Source: Tricholomella constricta (Eukaryota; Basidiomycota; Agaricomycetes; Agaricales; Lyophyllaceae). Taken from it: a stretch of DNA of 64,000 nt. A program made the position numbers and the translations under genes. The stretch covers positions 333,670 through 397,669 of the forward strand of contig JAACJP010000042.1 of NCBI GenBank assembly GCA_013368375.1. Reading direction: 5' to 3'. Below the pieces are notes generated by a model. That model was not told where the DNA came from. It saw only the letters and a program-made list of their open reading frames with translations, and searched no databases. Shown here piece after piece: positions 11,951-21,853 of this stretch; within the stretch, counting starts at the first letter, position 1; each line of letters begins with the position of its first letter.

Positions 11951-14900
11951 TCACGTGGCGACGCCCGCGTCGCCCTGCTCTGACACCTGATCATCCTCCT
12001 CCTCAAGCTGCGCTCCGTCGCTCTGCGTCTCCGTGCTCTGTTCGTAGTCCTGTTGCTGCGACACCTTCTGTCGCCTCTGCCGCTCCACTTCTGCCTGCTC
12101 CTCCGCCAACTTCGTTCCGGCCCTGGGCAAAAATCTCCGCAGCCGCCTCGCGCTGAAGTTGCCCTCTATGCTGTCCCCCTCTCGCGTCTCCAGCATGTAG
12201 GAATTCACGTTGCGATCGACCACCCGGCGGGGTACTGACCATTTTGGTAAAAGTTTTCGGTCCGCCTTGAACGTGTAGTCTAGATCGTTTCGGTACACTT
12301 GCACTAGATCGCCCTTCTCGAATACCACTTCTTGTTTGGACTCGGCCAGTACACGCTTGTCGAAAGCGGTCTTCCGTTTGATCGCGTGTTTGACGGCCGC
12401 CGCGTAGCCGTCGAGTCTCTGCTGTGCCGCGTAAGCCATCTGCGTCGTAACTGCGTCTCCCGTCAACGCTGCCGTGCTGTCCGGCAACGCCGTGCGTGGT
12501 GTGTTGACCACGAGGCCCAAGAGCAATTCCTTCGGGGTAAAATCGAAGGCTGGTAACAGGCGCCAGTTCAGAATCTTGAGCGCTTCGTCAAACCGATTCG
12601 GCCAAGTTCTTGGCAGGTCCGCTGCGGTCATCTTCTCGTACTCGTCCTCCCCTAAGCCCGGCGAACACAACCGCTTTAGGATGTGCAGGAGCAGCTTGTT
12701 CGTCCCCTCCACCAGACCGTTAACCCATGGCGAATACGCCGCTACGACGTGTAGTTCTGTCCCCCACTCCGCGCAAAAAGCCCTAACCTCTCCGTTGTTG
12801 AAATGTTTCCCCCCGTCTACCATGAACGTCTCGGACGGCGCGTACATGTGATAAATGTTCGAGAGAGCGCCGACCGTCGTCTTGGAACTTCCGGAAGTCT
12901 TGTATTTGTACCCCCACACGTGTTGGGAGTAGGTGTCAAGGTAAAGACCGATCGTGTGGTATCCGCCCACTCCTACTGGCATCGCGAGGTAACCGCCGAC
13001 CAAAAGCTCGAACGGGTGTCGCCGTGTAATGGGATTCAGGAGCGCGTGCAGGTGGGTGCTCCCGAAATTCTTGCAATGTCCGCAATCTTTGATGCCCTGG
13101 ATGATGGATGCATCCAACCCTGGGCTCCAGATGGTGTCGGTAAGCCGTTTCTTGATGGCATCGCATTGCCAGTGTCCTCCGTTCTGATGTTCCAGCCTCG
13201 CCAACTCAACCGCTTCCTTCCGCGTGACACACTCCACCCGTGCCCTTGCCCTTGCCCTCCGTCCTCCTCCGACTCGCCACAGTTTCCCTTTGTCGATGAG
13301 GTATTCCGATGCCCTGTGCTTCGCTCGCCTCCTGTCGTGCGCGTCCTTCCCGTGGTCCAACTCCAGTAACGCCTCCACAACCTCCAAGAACACTGGCTCC
13401 TCCGCAAACCGCTGTCGCAACTCCTCGCCTTCGGTTAATGTTGTCAGCCTGAAGATGTCATGGACCAGCCCAGTTACTGACTCCCAATCTTCGCAGACCG
13501 ACCACTCGCTACCGTCTCCCGCCTTCTTCTCCGTCCCTTCGGCCTTCCTGCTCAGCGCGTCCGCTACCACGTTGATTTTACCTGGGACGTGTCGTACATC
13601 AATGATTTGATGAGCCAGGATCCCGTCCCTCCATCGTGCGTGCGTAGCGCTCAGTTTGTCGCTCATTAGTACGTCCCGAAGTGCTTGACAGTCCGTCTCA
13701 ATGATAACGGGGAACCCCCACACAGTGTCCGAGAACTTGTCCAGCCCAAACTTCAAGGCCGCAAACTCCAGCAAAAAAGGTTTGTACTTCTCCTCCGCTG
13801 CGGAGGTTCGTTTGGATGCGAATCCTATGGGGTGAAGCTTCGTGACGGACGCGCCATTGGGAGTGATCGTTTCGAACCGCTGCGCTAGCACCGCGCCAAA
13901 TGCGTCCATACATCCGTCCGTGGTGACGACAAAGGGTGTTCCGTCCCACCGGGGTGCGCGCAAAACCGGCTCTGACGTGAGTATCTTCTTCAATGCGAGG
14001 AAACTCTCCGAGTGTGCTGAAGTCCACCTATCCACCAGCTTGAAATTCGCCATCGTCCTCCGATAAACCGACTTCGTTGCTCCGGCCGGTATCTCCACCT
14101 CCCGCAGCAGGTTCCTCAATGGTGCTTCAACCTTCGTGTACCCATGCACTAAGTCCCGAAACCAGCCCGCTAGTCCCAGGAATGCCGCAAGATTCTGTGC
14201 GTCTTCCGGCTGCGGCCAATTGACGATCGCCGTCAGTTTCGCCACGTCGGGCTGCACACCTTTCGGGCCCACAGAAGCGCCCGTGAACACTCCCGTGGTC
14301 CCGAACAGCAACGTCTTTGGGGCCGAAATCGACAGCCCTTTCTCTCGACACCTCCCGAAGATGATTCCCAGCCTCTCCATCATGTCTTTGAACTCGTCCG
14401 CCGCCGTACCGCCATCGTCGACGAACAGTTCCAGGATCTCTTGTACCAGTAAGTCGTGCAGACTTAACGCAGTCATTTGTGCAAAGGTTGACGGCGCTCC
14501 TGTTAGGCCGAAGGGCATCTTCCGGTACCAGAAGTACCCCCGTCCTTCGACGTAGAAGGCGGTGTACGGCCTTGAAGCTTCCGCCACCTCCACTGCATAA
14601 AACCCCGCCGCAAAGTCGAACAACGAGATCCACCTCTTCCCACTCAACTTTTGCTGCTTAGCGCGAATGTCGCCTTGCGGCATCGGCGCGACCTTGGTTA
14701 TCTTGTTAATCTCTGCGAAATTTTGACATATGCGCCATTTAGGTTCGGGTTCTTCTTGATTTGCAACTGGCCGGTCTTGTGGCCTCTCTGGCATCGGAAA
14801 GTACGGTTCTACCCCATTCTCTATGCATTGGTCGTTAACTCTATGTTGTAGCTCCTCGAGGGTGAGCCCCGCGCTCTGGTGGACCTTTTGTGCCAGTGTC

Positions 14901-16078
14901 GTAGGCGACACACACTTCACTTGTCCGGGTTCGCATTGCTCGATGACGCCGGCCTCCAGCATCTCGTTGATCTTCGCATGCAGGTACTGTCTTTGTGGTG
15001 GAGTGAGGGGCCGTTGGTGAACCCTCTTCGAGAACGTCGCCCCCTCCGGGATGTCCAACGTATGCACCGCCCCTTCGACTGGAAATACCTCCCCCACCGA
15101 CAACGCGAACACATCGGCGTTCCGCGCTATGAAAGCCTTCACCTCCGCCCGCTCGTCCTCTGACAAATCGTCCCCCACCTTCACCTGCCGCAACACCTCC
15201 GCCACTCTTGCCGCCTGAAACGGGTTCGTCTTCCGTGTGTATATGCCCTTTTCTGAACTGATCTCGTCGGTAGGCATGGACGGCCCTGGGTCGTCGGATG
15301 CTGCATCCTCGGATACAAAGCATACAGGGGCTATGCTCCAGCTGCCGACCTCCTCCGCTTCTGGGGCCCCTGACCTTGCGCACCCGTGCTCTGTTCCGAC
15401 ATCCCCCTGTTCGTCCCTGCCCGCTTCCTGTTTGCCTCCCTCCGCCCTTCTCTCTCCTTGCGTGCTTCCTCCTTCGATGCGATGTGCTTCGCCGAACCCG
15501 AGGTAATGTATCGTGTGGTCGCCGAACTGCGTATTGCTGAACTGATTTGGTAGCGTCTTCGTGGTGTTGCCCACCGTTATGGTGACTTCGTTGCGTCGGT
15601 AGTAATGAACGGCGTCAAAGGCGACCATCAACGGCTTGCCGAAGAGGAAGGACCAGCTTCCCCCGCTGTCAAAAATCTCGAAGGAGCCCCGTATGCGAAC
15701 ACCGCCCAGTCCGATCATCCCTTCCCATACCGCCTCCGCCTCTACCACTTTCCCATCCGCCATTCGGAGTTTCCTTTTCGACGGCCGCGTCGCGCCCAAA
15801 CGATGCCTCACCTTCTCGTATACCCGACTACACATCGCCGCCACCATGGCTCCATCGTCGAACATCCCCCAGACCCTCACAACCTCTCCTCCCGGACCTT
15901 CCAAGCTTAGGGTTTGCACGAAAGGTTGTATGTTTTTTCCGTCTTTGTCTCGTTGTTGCTCATGTCCCGCCGTGTACAGATTAACAATCTGCGATTCGTC
16001 AAGAAGTACAGAGCGGGTTTCGACTGCGTCTCCTTCCGCCACCCTGTCGCCGGTGGAGACCCCGCCTCCGTCGTGCAT
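11951..16078 (-). CDS. Element A Pol: protease, RT, RNase H, integrase (catalytic Asp replaced)
   Basis: An uninterrupted 1375-codon frame from ATG 16078, in the -1 frame relative to gag. The N-terminal protease-like part has FDDGA in place of the usual D(T/S)GA, with FLFGKPL as the second motif. RT follows with RICQNFAEIN, SLFDFAAGFYAVEV, MPFGLTGAPSTFAQM and the catalytic FVDD. RNase H has TTDGCMDAFGAVLAQ. Integrase has an HHCC finger ending CGHCKNFG, and a D35E pair (VDGGKHF ... GLVEG, 35 residues apart). The expected first Asp of the triad is glycine (codon 12992-12994, VGGYLAMPVG), where E has VGDYLSLPVG. The C-terminus carries a GPY/F-like module and a glutamine- and acid-rich tail, but no chromodomain that I can see. 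Confidence 0.92.
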   Translation of the reverse strand: MHDGGGVSTGDRVAEGDAVETRSVLLDESQIVNLYTAGHEQQRDKDGKNIQPFVQTLSLEGPGGEVVRVWGMFDDGAMVAAMCSRVYEKVRHRLGATRPSKRKLRMADGKVVEAEAVWEGMIGLGGVRIRGSFEIFDSGGSWSFLFGKPLMVAFDAVHYYRRNEVTITVGNTTKTLPNQFSNTQFGDHTIHYLGFGEAHRIEGGSTQGERRAEGGKQEAGRDEQGDVGTEHGCARSGAPEAEEVGSWSIAPVCFVSEDAASDDPGPSMPTDEISSEKGIYTRKTNPFQAARVAEVLRQVKVGDDLSEDERAEVKAFIARNADVFALSVGEVFPVEGAVHTLDIPEGATFSKRVHQRPLTPPQRQYLHAKINEMLEAGVIEQCEPGQVKCVSPTTLAQKVHQSAGLTLEELQHRVNDQCIENGVEPYFPMPERPQDRPVANQEEPEPKWRICQNFAEINKITKVAPMPQGDIRAKQQKLSGKRWISLFDFAAGFYAVEVAEASRPYTAFYVEGRGYFWYRKMPFGLTGAPSTFAQMTALSLHDLLVQEILELFVDDGGTAADEFKDMMERLGIIFGRCREKGLSISAPKTLLFGTTGVFTGASVGPKGVQPDVAKLTAIVNWPQPEDAQNLAAFLGLAGWFRDLVHGYTKVEAPLRNLLREVEIPAGATKSVYRRTMANFKLVDRWTSAHSESFLALKKILTSEPVLRAPRWDGTPFVVTTDGCMDAFGAVLAQRFETITPNGASVTKLHPIGFASKRTSAAEEKYKPFLLEFAALKFGLDKFSDTVWGFPVIIETDCQALRDVLMSDKLSATHARWRDGILAHQIIDVRHVPGKINVVADALSRKAEGTEKKAGDGSEWSVCEDWESVTGLVHDIFRLTTLTEGEELRQRFAEEPVFLEVVEALLELDHGKDAHDRRRAKHRASEYLIDKGKLWRVGGGRRARARARVECVTRKEAVELARLEHQNGGHWQCDAIKKRLTDTIWSPGLDASIIQGIKDCGHCKNFGSTHLHALLNPITRRHPFELLVGGYLAMPVGVGGYHTIGLYLDTYSQHVWGYKYKTSGSSKTTVGALSNIYHMYAPSETFMVDGGKHFNNGEVRAFCAEWGTELHVVAAYSPWVNGLVEGTNKLLLHILKRLCSPGLGEDEYEKMTAADLPRTWPNRFDEALKILNWRLLPAFDFTPKELLLGLVVNTPRTALPDSTAALTGDAVTTQMAYAAQQRLDGYAAAVKHAIKRKTAFDKRVLAESKQEVVFEKGDLVQVYRNDLDYTFKADRKLLPKWSVPRRVVDRNVNSYMLETREGDSIEGNFSARRLRRFLPRAGTKLAEEQAEVERQRRQKVSQQQDYEQSTETQSDGAQLEEEDDQVSEQGDAGVAT

Positions 16079-16110
16079 GGTCGCTTCTGGGGCCGTCCGG
16101 TGTTGCCTTT

Positions 16111-17580
16111 CTACTCAGACGGCCCGCCCTCTTTTCCCGCGTCCTCCGCTCCTCCCGCCTCCGCTACCTCCTCGACTGTGCCATAGTCGTCGATCGCCAC
16201 ATAGCGCACCGGCCTGACGTTATCTCTAGGTTCGCTCAGCATGTTAGTGCAGATGGCCCTCCAGCGTTGCTCGTGAGGGTGAAGCTGCTTGTTTTCCGGT
16301 GTCGGGCAATTGAAACTAAGGTGTCCGCGGCCTGGGTGGTCGCGGCCGCTGATACCACACTTGTAGCATTCATTGTTGTTGACTTTGCTTGTACCCGGCC
16401 TCAGCGGATAAGGTGTGAACTCTGTTACTGGTCCTCCCGCGCCATGTGCTTTGGCCCACGCTTGTTGCTGTGCTTGGTGCGCCAAGCGTCCCTCGTCCGT
16501 GTCAGGGTGATGGGCCAACACCGCGTATCTGTTTTTGAAAGCGGCTTTTTCTTCGGCTGTGAATTGTCGTGGGGACCCTTTCGTGTATGCGCCCTGGTTA
16601 CCGCCCTTTCCCGTGGCGCCTTGGCTGAAAAGAGTCGTGCCTACAGCCGGTGGAATGTTCGCTGTACCAAGCGTGGTGTTCGCCAACTGCCTACCCAGCG
16701 TCGTTCGTGGTGTCTCCAGTTGGGCGATCCGACCTCTTACCGCCTCTACCAGTGCGTCCCTTCTCATCTTGTCCTCCTCCACGCGCTCCTTGATATACGT
16801 GACACTGATGCCTCGGACTGCCGCCAGGAACAAGGCCCACGTCGTGTACTCGTCCGCCAGCTTCGCTTTAATAACCGACGGTAGACCTTTCCGGACTTGA
16901 CCAATGTACACGCCCCCCGTTTCCACGCCCGCTTCCTTCGCCAATCTCCCCATCTCGTCCGCCCACGCCACGTGCATGTACACTTTTCTCCCCGCAACGA
17001 CCTTCATCTGCCTGAGTTCTTCGTCTTTAAGCTTCGTGGTGAGCAGCTCCTCCTCACATTCCGAGGCCGTCTTCCTTACGACCGTTGCTTTGGGCCAGCG
17101 TGCATCGTACGCTGCCTTGAGTCGCGGCCAAGTAGCCTTGTCGGCTGGGTCGAGCCCGGAGAACCACTTGTCGGCTACGCTATCGGAATGCAGGAAGTTT
17201 TCGAATTCGCCTAGTTTATGCGCGTCGTCTTTACCGGCCATCGCTCGACTGAATGCGCGCCAGAAATCTTGGGCGTTCTCATTCTCTCGCAGGTCACCCC
17301 AGAACGGTTCGATGAACATGGCCGCCATGTTTTCTAGGTCTTCAAAATTTTGCTGGGGGTTTGCTTGGGGTGCCAGTGAGGTGAACGGGGTTGTCTGCTG
17401 TGTTTGGAGGCCTAGCGAGTTTGGCGCCGTGGAGATTGTTGAGCTTGTTGGGGCGCTCGATGGGGGCAATGAGCCTCCGGTTCTTCGAGGAGCGAAGCAA
17501 CCGTTGATTCTGAATTGTGTTCGAGGGGCCAGCGCGTAGGGATCTTTCCTTTCGTCGTCGTTCGGATTTCTTTTGCGCGT
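16111..17580 (-). CDS. Element A Gag (capsid/nucleocapsid), start codon apparently lost
   Basis: A frame homologous to the gag of E over its whole length. It contains FIEPFWGDLRENENAQDFWR and a nucleocapsid zinc knuckle of unusual spacing, CX2CX11HX4C (CYKCGISGRDHPGRGHLSFNC). At the position of E's start ATG, A reads ACG (17578-17580), and the next in-frame ATG lies well inside the capsid region. The frame is otherwise open to the stop at 16111-16113. Gag would package the element RNA in cytoplasmic particles. Translation from a non-ATG codon is possible but not shown. Confidence 0.85.
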   Translation of the reverse strand, partial: TRKRNPNDDERKDPYALAPRTQFRINGCFAPRRTGGSLPPSSAPTSSTISTAPNSLGLQTQQTTPFTSLAPQANPQQNFEDLENMAAMFIEPFWGDLRENENAQDFWRAFSRAMAGKDDAHKLGEFENFLHSDSVADKWFSGLDPADKATWPRLKAAYDARWPKATVVRKTASECEEELLTTKLKDEELRQMKVVAGRKVYMHVAWADEMGRLAKEAGVETGGVYIGQVRKGLPSVIKAKLADEYTTWALFLAAVRGISVTYIKERVEEDKMRRDALVEAVRGRIAQLETPRTTLGRQLANTTLGTANIPPAVGTTLFSQGATGKGGNQGAYTKGSPRQFTAEEKAAFKNRYAVLAHHPDTDEGRLAHQAQQQAWAKAHGAGGPVTEFTPYPLRPGTSKVNNNECYKCGISGRDHPGRGHLSFNCPTPENKQLHPHEQRWRAICTNMLSEPRDNVRPVRYVAIDDYGTVEEVAEAGGAEDAGKEGGPSE

Positions 17581-17666
17581 CAGTACTTTTTCTTCGGGTT
17601 CTTTGAGCTTTAAAACTTCAGTTCGTGACTTTAAAAAAATGAAATCGAATCGCTGTCGTCACCAGA

Positions 17667-17859
17667 TGGAGATGGCCAAGCTGACCCTTGTTCAGGCTTG
17701 GTTGAGAATGCAGACGGCGGAAACGAGATGATTATTGTGTATCGAAATGTCCAAAAGAGTACTGCTATGACTAAGCAGCCCAAGCTGCTGCCAAACAACA
17801 CCAAACAACGTCGTCCTCTCACATTCCAATGGCCCAGAGTGCCGCGTAGCGACACTCCA
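17667..17859 (-). repeat. 5' LTR of element A
   Basis: 193 bp. In the minus orientation it is followed by the primer-binding site motif TGGTGACGACAG, which also follows the 5' LTRs of elements E and C. Confidence 0.93.
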
Positions 17860-18111
17860 CCGTTCTCAAGAACGACGGGGGTGGAGAGGGTAACACGGCC
17901 TTTGTCTATTTGCGAATGTGGGGGAAAGCGTAGATGTTGATTTGAGAGCAGTGTACATGGATGTGTATGAGAGTGAAGAGTGTTGAATGCAGTGAGTAGG
18001 AGGGCCGACGCAACGAAGGGATAGTTCAGGTGAGCGTGACACTGGAGAAGTTGGGGGCCTACCTGAATGTTCTCGGAACCGCGGGTGTCGTCGCATGCCA
18101 TTCTCACACAT

Positions 18112-18808
18112 TAGGTGCCTTTCTCAGTGACCAAAAGGCCAGCATTCGTAGTGCATTGGGATTCTGAGTAGACGCACGGATTGGCTGTTCTCCTGGCAAG
18201 TGAACGGCAAGGCTGTTCATTGTGGTCGAAAAGAAAGATGCACCGTGAGATAAGATGGCCAATGAAAGATCTTGCACTATACCACACAGTCTCAGAGCAT
18301 GGTGCGGAGAGGTTAAATCAATTTATTGTATGTCGTGTAGGAGCCAGAAAGCGCTGAATACCAACGGCGAAGGGAGTGCTCAGAGAACCGGAGACCACCG
18401 GCTGTCTTTGTGTTTGTCTGCCGTGGGAACCGAGCGTTTTTGTTATAATAGACTAGAGGACGCTTTATGCCCTTCGTGTGTCCCAGTTTAAATTGCATTG
18501 ACCACACATATCTAGACCTCAAATTGCGGTCAGAACTCACCGAAGGTGCTGTGGTACAGCATGACTCCAGAAATGACGAATCAGGCGTAAAGGGTCATAC
18601 AATTGGTATCCAAATATTAGGGCCATTCTTGTCCACGGCGTCCGGGGTAATTACAGTGTTACAATTTCGAGATGGTAGTAAGGAAAGCGGCCTTCATCAA
18701 TCTTCGTGCGCATGTGTAGTAGGGTGCGCGTCCATCATAATTTTGTGGTGCGTTCTAATCCGAGAGCTCGCCTCTGAGGTGGCCGTCCACCTACCGCTAG
18801 GGTGAGTA
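18112..18808. other. Intergenic, no supported feature
   Basis: This stretch lies between the start of the broken host gene and the 3' end of the DUF6593-type gene. Its short open frames are unconvincing. Confidence 0.4.
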
Positions 18809-19458
18809 CTAAAACTACGTCGTGACGTATAGATGGAAGAGAGATCGAAAGAACATACGTCTTCGTCCTGCCACCTGACCTCAGAATAGATCATCACGAG
18901 AAGGAAGAATACCGTGTCGGTTTCGGAGAGTTCAGTGTGAAATTCGATTTTTGCTGACTGTGAAGCTTTGAAGATGCGCTGGACACTTTGATTAAATGTC
19001 GCCAACGGCGTAAGTCTCCTTGCTGAAATTGCCTGTGTCGCAAGCAATTTAGTTTCTAGCGCAACTATATTGACGAAGAAACGTAAAGGTACATACCGTC
19101 CATTGTTTTCCATATAAGTTTACTTTGTAGTCGTCACCTGCCCAATGCCATACGCGCAACCTACAGAGCCGAATGAAAATATCAGAGACATTCTGGTTGG
19201 TTTAGTAGAAGCTTACGTGTTGGATGGGCCCGCCGGACGACTCTTTAACTCAAATAATTCCCAAGTCTTGCCCTCGATGACAAAATCCTTCTCCCGCCAG
19301 TCAATTCCTCCAACGATGCGCTGCTCCGTTCCATTGATCAATGTCAAACTTGTCGTTTTTCGCCCATGGATTCCAATGGATGTCTTTGTACGGTACGAGG
19401 TGGGCCCCGAGCCGCTCAGTGTGGCGTTCAAGAGGTCAACGGTTGAGAATATGAGCAT
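18809..19458 (-). CDS. DUF6593-type fungal protein (4 exons)
   Basis: The proposed exons on the minus strand are 19458-19217, 19160-19097, 19032-18859 and 18814-18809, giving 161 residues. All introns are GT-AG with consistent phase, and the last exon holds only one codon plus the stop. The N-terminus (MLIFSTVDLLNATLSGSG), the central RKTTSLTLINGTEQRIVGGI and DW, and the late hydrophobic strand FFLLVMIYSEVRW follow the layout of the small fungal DUF6593 domain, a beta-rich protein of unknown function often found in multiple copies in Agaricomycetes. The assignment rests on pattern recognition without a search. It is divergent from the SNARE gene to its right. Confidence 0.65.
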
Positions 19459-19881
19459 GAGGCGCGATGCCAGCCGGCGCAGAGAAGAACAAGGGTATGA
19501 GTGATTTGATTAGATTTTTGGCGAAATCCTCATGACGGGGTTTTATATACCACCGTGTGACGTCGACCTCTCCCGGTCATCAGGGAGCCGGATGATCAAT
19601 TCCATTCACCGTCCACGTGGAAAGTCCTTCTTTGGATCGGTTGCCTAGCCCAACCATCAATACGATCGTGGTGGAGAATAGACTTGCCTTGTTTCAAGGA
19701 GATACCTAAAGAATTCTCTGCGAGCATCAGGACGGGGGGAGTTGCGCGCCGACCTGGAAAAATTGCATTCCGGTTCCGGATCAAGCCACGAGGTACCCGG
19801 ACCTGATTACGTGATGCTATTGTCATCAATGGCGAGCACAGCCCCGCACCGTCAGCAACAGCGACGAGCATACTCTTGACG
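19459..19881. promoter_or_regulatory. Shared upstream region of two divergent genes
   Basis: This 420-base spacer separates the divergently transcribed DUF6593-type gene (minus) and the SNARE gene (plus). A TTTTATATACC stretch near 19540 could serve as a TATA-like element for the minus-strand gene. No other signals are clear. Confidence 0.4.
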
Positions 19882-20798
19882 ATGGATCAGACACCGACGG
19901 CGCTCTTTGATTCGTATGAGCTAGACTTCCGGCATATTGTCGATAACGTTAAGGAGAAGCTTGAAGCCAGCGGGAATGGAGGTGCGCAGCATGCCCACTT
20001 ATTCGTTGTTATGAGTTTTACGCGATGATTAGAACAGCGCAAGGCTGCTTTGCGAAAAGTTGAAATCGAGCTCGATGAGGCGGACGACATAGTACGTTTC
20101 AAAAACATGAGAAAATTCTTTCATAACCCTAAAAGCTGACTCTGACGCATAGGTTTCCGCTCTCGAAGTCGAGATTCAAGGCATTCCGCAATCCATCAAG
20201 TCCCAATATCTTCCGCGGCTCAAGCAGGCCAAGGCTGACCTCACACGGTACAAGAAGCTTGCCAAGGATGTACACGCACAACACTCGCGCGCCGAGCTCC
20301 TTGCCCGAAGTGGTGGAGGTACTGGCACCTCGGACGACCCTTATGGCGAGCAAAATGACAGGGCTCGGCTCCTCGCCGGGACACAGACGCTCGAAGATGG
20401 TAGCAGGCGCTTGAGAGACACACATAGAATCGCGCTGGAAGCGGAAGATCAGGGTGCGGATACCTTGAGGAACCTTAGACAACAAAGGGAGACGATTGAG
20501 AACACCAGAGACACGGTAAGTACCATATCCTTTCCATTCTTATCAGTATCGTAACCACTCTCGAATGACTTTGCTCACTGGCATTCATCCAGCTCCGAAC
20601 GGCGGACACAAACATCGATCGTGCCTCCGGTACGATCAAGAAAATGATCAGACAGTAAGTCGACGCAATAACTATTCATCCTATTCGGCTATAACATGTT
20701 CTCACAGAATGTACAAGCAGCGTGTAATGCTTAGCGCTATGACTGTCTTCATCATCCTTCTCGTTATCACCATCCTCTATTTCAAGATCGTGCGGTAG
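19882..20798 (+). CDS. Vti1-type Qb-SNARE (vesicle fusion), 5 exons
   Basis: The exons are 19882-19981, 20033-20091, 20153-20515, 20593-20654 and 20708-20798, giving 224 residues with GT-AG introns. The N-terminus (MDQTPTALFDSYELDF) and the following helices match the Habc-like domain of Vti1. The SNARE motif runs from about residue 140 to 200, with a Gln in the central layer (LRNLRQQRETIENTRD). A C-terminal membrane anchor (MTVFIILLVITILYFKIVR) ends the protein two residues after a lysine, as in tail-anchored SNAREs. Vti1 acts in Golgi, endosome and vacuole fusion. The gene is intact and probably a housekeeping gene. Confidence 0.95.
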
Positions 20799-21060
20799 TT
20801 CGAATTTCTTCCCTCACACTCTGATGAACCCCTGCCGTGTTCTTTCTTTTCTTGATTCATCTTGTCGCCAACGTCAATCTTATGATACCCAACGGACGCA
20901 TGCATCCGTGACCTCATGCACATCCATATCGATCCTCTCTTGCATCTTATCTATCGTCTATCTATCCTGCCTCTCGTATTCAAGTCAATACCATGCATAT
21001 TTGCGCTATGTGTACGATTTGTTATTATCCTAACATCCATCTGATCAGAAGTCAGTGTAA
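20799..21060. other. 3' region of the SNARE gene
   Basis: A pyrimidine-rich stretch with several short A/T runs suitable for polyadenylation. There is no other feature. Confidence 0.35.
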
Positions 21061-21270
21061 ATGGCCTACGTCAAACAGCAAAGACACGACGGGTACACCC
21101 AGTCATTAGCACATACGATCACAAGAAAATCCGTGTTTGACAAAGGGATCCTCAATCAGAAACCAAGTCATTTTTCCAAAAGGACAACTAATTCAGATCT
21201 ACCGGAGAAATCTAGACTATACATTCAAGACAGAGCTTGTGCTCTGTCAGGGAAACTCCGTTTCGCATCC
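21061..21270 (+). pseudogene. Fragment of an A/E-type integrase C-terminus
   Basis: The frame starting MAYVKQQRHDGYTQS continues with TRKSVFDKGIL and, after a frameshift, GQLIQIYRRNLDYTFKTEL. This matches the end of the A and E Pol proteins (MAYAAQQRLDGYAAAV..., GDLVQVYRNDLDYTFK). Both ends are truncated, and the fragment is much more diverged from A and E than they are from each other. It marks an old insertion of the same family. Confidence 0.75.
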
Positions 21271-21550
21271 CTGTTGCTCACTGATCATCCACGACTCCTG
21301 ACCTCGTCTCAATCACATCCCCAATTCTCTGACCCCAGCGTTATGTACATACTTACATTCATCCAATTCCCCTTCTGATGTGCTGACCTGATTCTGACAT
21401 CACACTGTGGAACTCCCAGTCACGCCCTCTGGTGCTCACTGATCACCCTTAACCATGTATGATGGCTCTCGTCTCCATCCTGATCACATCCCCAACATTC
21501 TGACCCCAGCGTTGATGTACACCACCCAGGGCTGAGCACTGAACCGACTG
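21271..21550. repeat. Two diverged copies of a short block
   Basis: The blocks at about 21305-21355 and 21482-21525 share CACATCCCCAA, TTCTGACCCCAGCGTT and ATGTACA in order, each preceded by GCTCACTGATCA. They are probably pieces of one decayed retroelement terminal region. Confidence 0.5.
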
Positions 21551-21669
21551 CTGTCCCGAACACCAGACATCGTACCAAGGTAGACAGGACGAGACACGAC
21601 CGACCAACCAACATACCGACCAAAAAGCGAACTACCTAGGTCGGAAAGCCCTCTGTTGTAACGTAGTGC

Positions 21670-21853
21670 TCAGTTCGTTATCGGGGAAACGACTGTATTA
21701 GCATATACCTGTTGTAACTTCATAGTGCTAGTGCTAATATAAGTCGTAAGTAAAAGTCTGTTATTTAGTTGATACAATCCACATACCTCAATTCATTATC
21801 GGGGAAACAACTGAGGTATGATTTGGGGCACAGTGGTACTGTACAGTACCACT
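21670..21853. repeat. Repeated TTATCGGGGAAAC block and a 22-bp palindrome
   Basis: TTATCGGGGAAACRACTG occurs at about 21679 and again at about 21798, each after a CAGTTC/CAATTC-type lead. A perfect 22-bp palindrome (AGTGGTACTGT and its complement) lies at 21832-21853. These could be LTR remnants, but no element boundary is visible. Confidence 0.5.

Larger units (their letters stand above)
11746..17859 (-). mobile_element. Element A: Ty3/gypsy-like LTR retrotransposon, minus strand
   Basis: A complete 6.1-kb element with 193-bp LTRs that differ at one position (CATAG versus CGTAG near the end), flanked by the 4-base duplication CCGT (11742-11745 and 17860-17863). Just inside the 5' LTR (17666 downward) lies the presumed primer-binding site, TCTGGTGACGACAGCG. 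A polypurine tract (GAAGGGGGGGCACA, about 11952-11939) abuts the 3' LTR. It belongs to the same family as E, with an unusual protease and zinc knuckle. Gag has lost the ATG used by E, and integrase has a changed catalytic residue, so A is probably not autonomous now despite its young LTRs. Confidence 0.93.
10390..18101 (-). pseudogene. Unrecognised host gene, split by two mobile elements and a stop codon
   Basis: Minus-strand exons can be followed across the insertions. The segment 17864 to about 17895 encodes RVTLSTPVVLENG and continues after element A at 11745 as RTLSSKTVYNHMFDSHLY. A later exon, about 11356-11061, encodes LIPLGRVIIESDDNTD and VFACGAADRVQASADQ. It continues beyond the foldback element at 10755 as SGLETLSEGQYKGVSLEV, up to a GTGAGT donor near 10632. 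The frame is exactly continuous across each insertion if one copy of the target duplication is kept. An in-frame TAA lies at 11438-11440, between LKIVSDGPQLSDY and LIGDFKS. A plausible start is ATG at 18101; the first introns and the 3' end (10390-10455) are uncertain. I do not recognise the family. Confidence 0.6.

Noticed and set aside
14136..14555. Plus-strand ORFs inside elements A and E
   Set aside because: They mirror the real pol frame of the other strand and show Ser/Thr/Pro-rich shadow composition.
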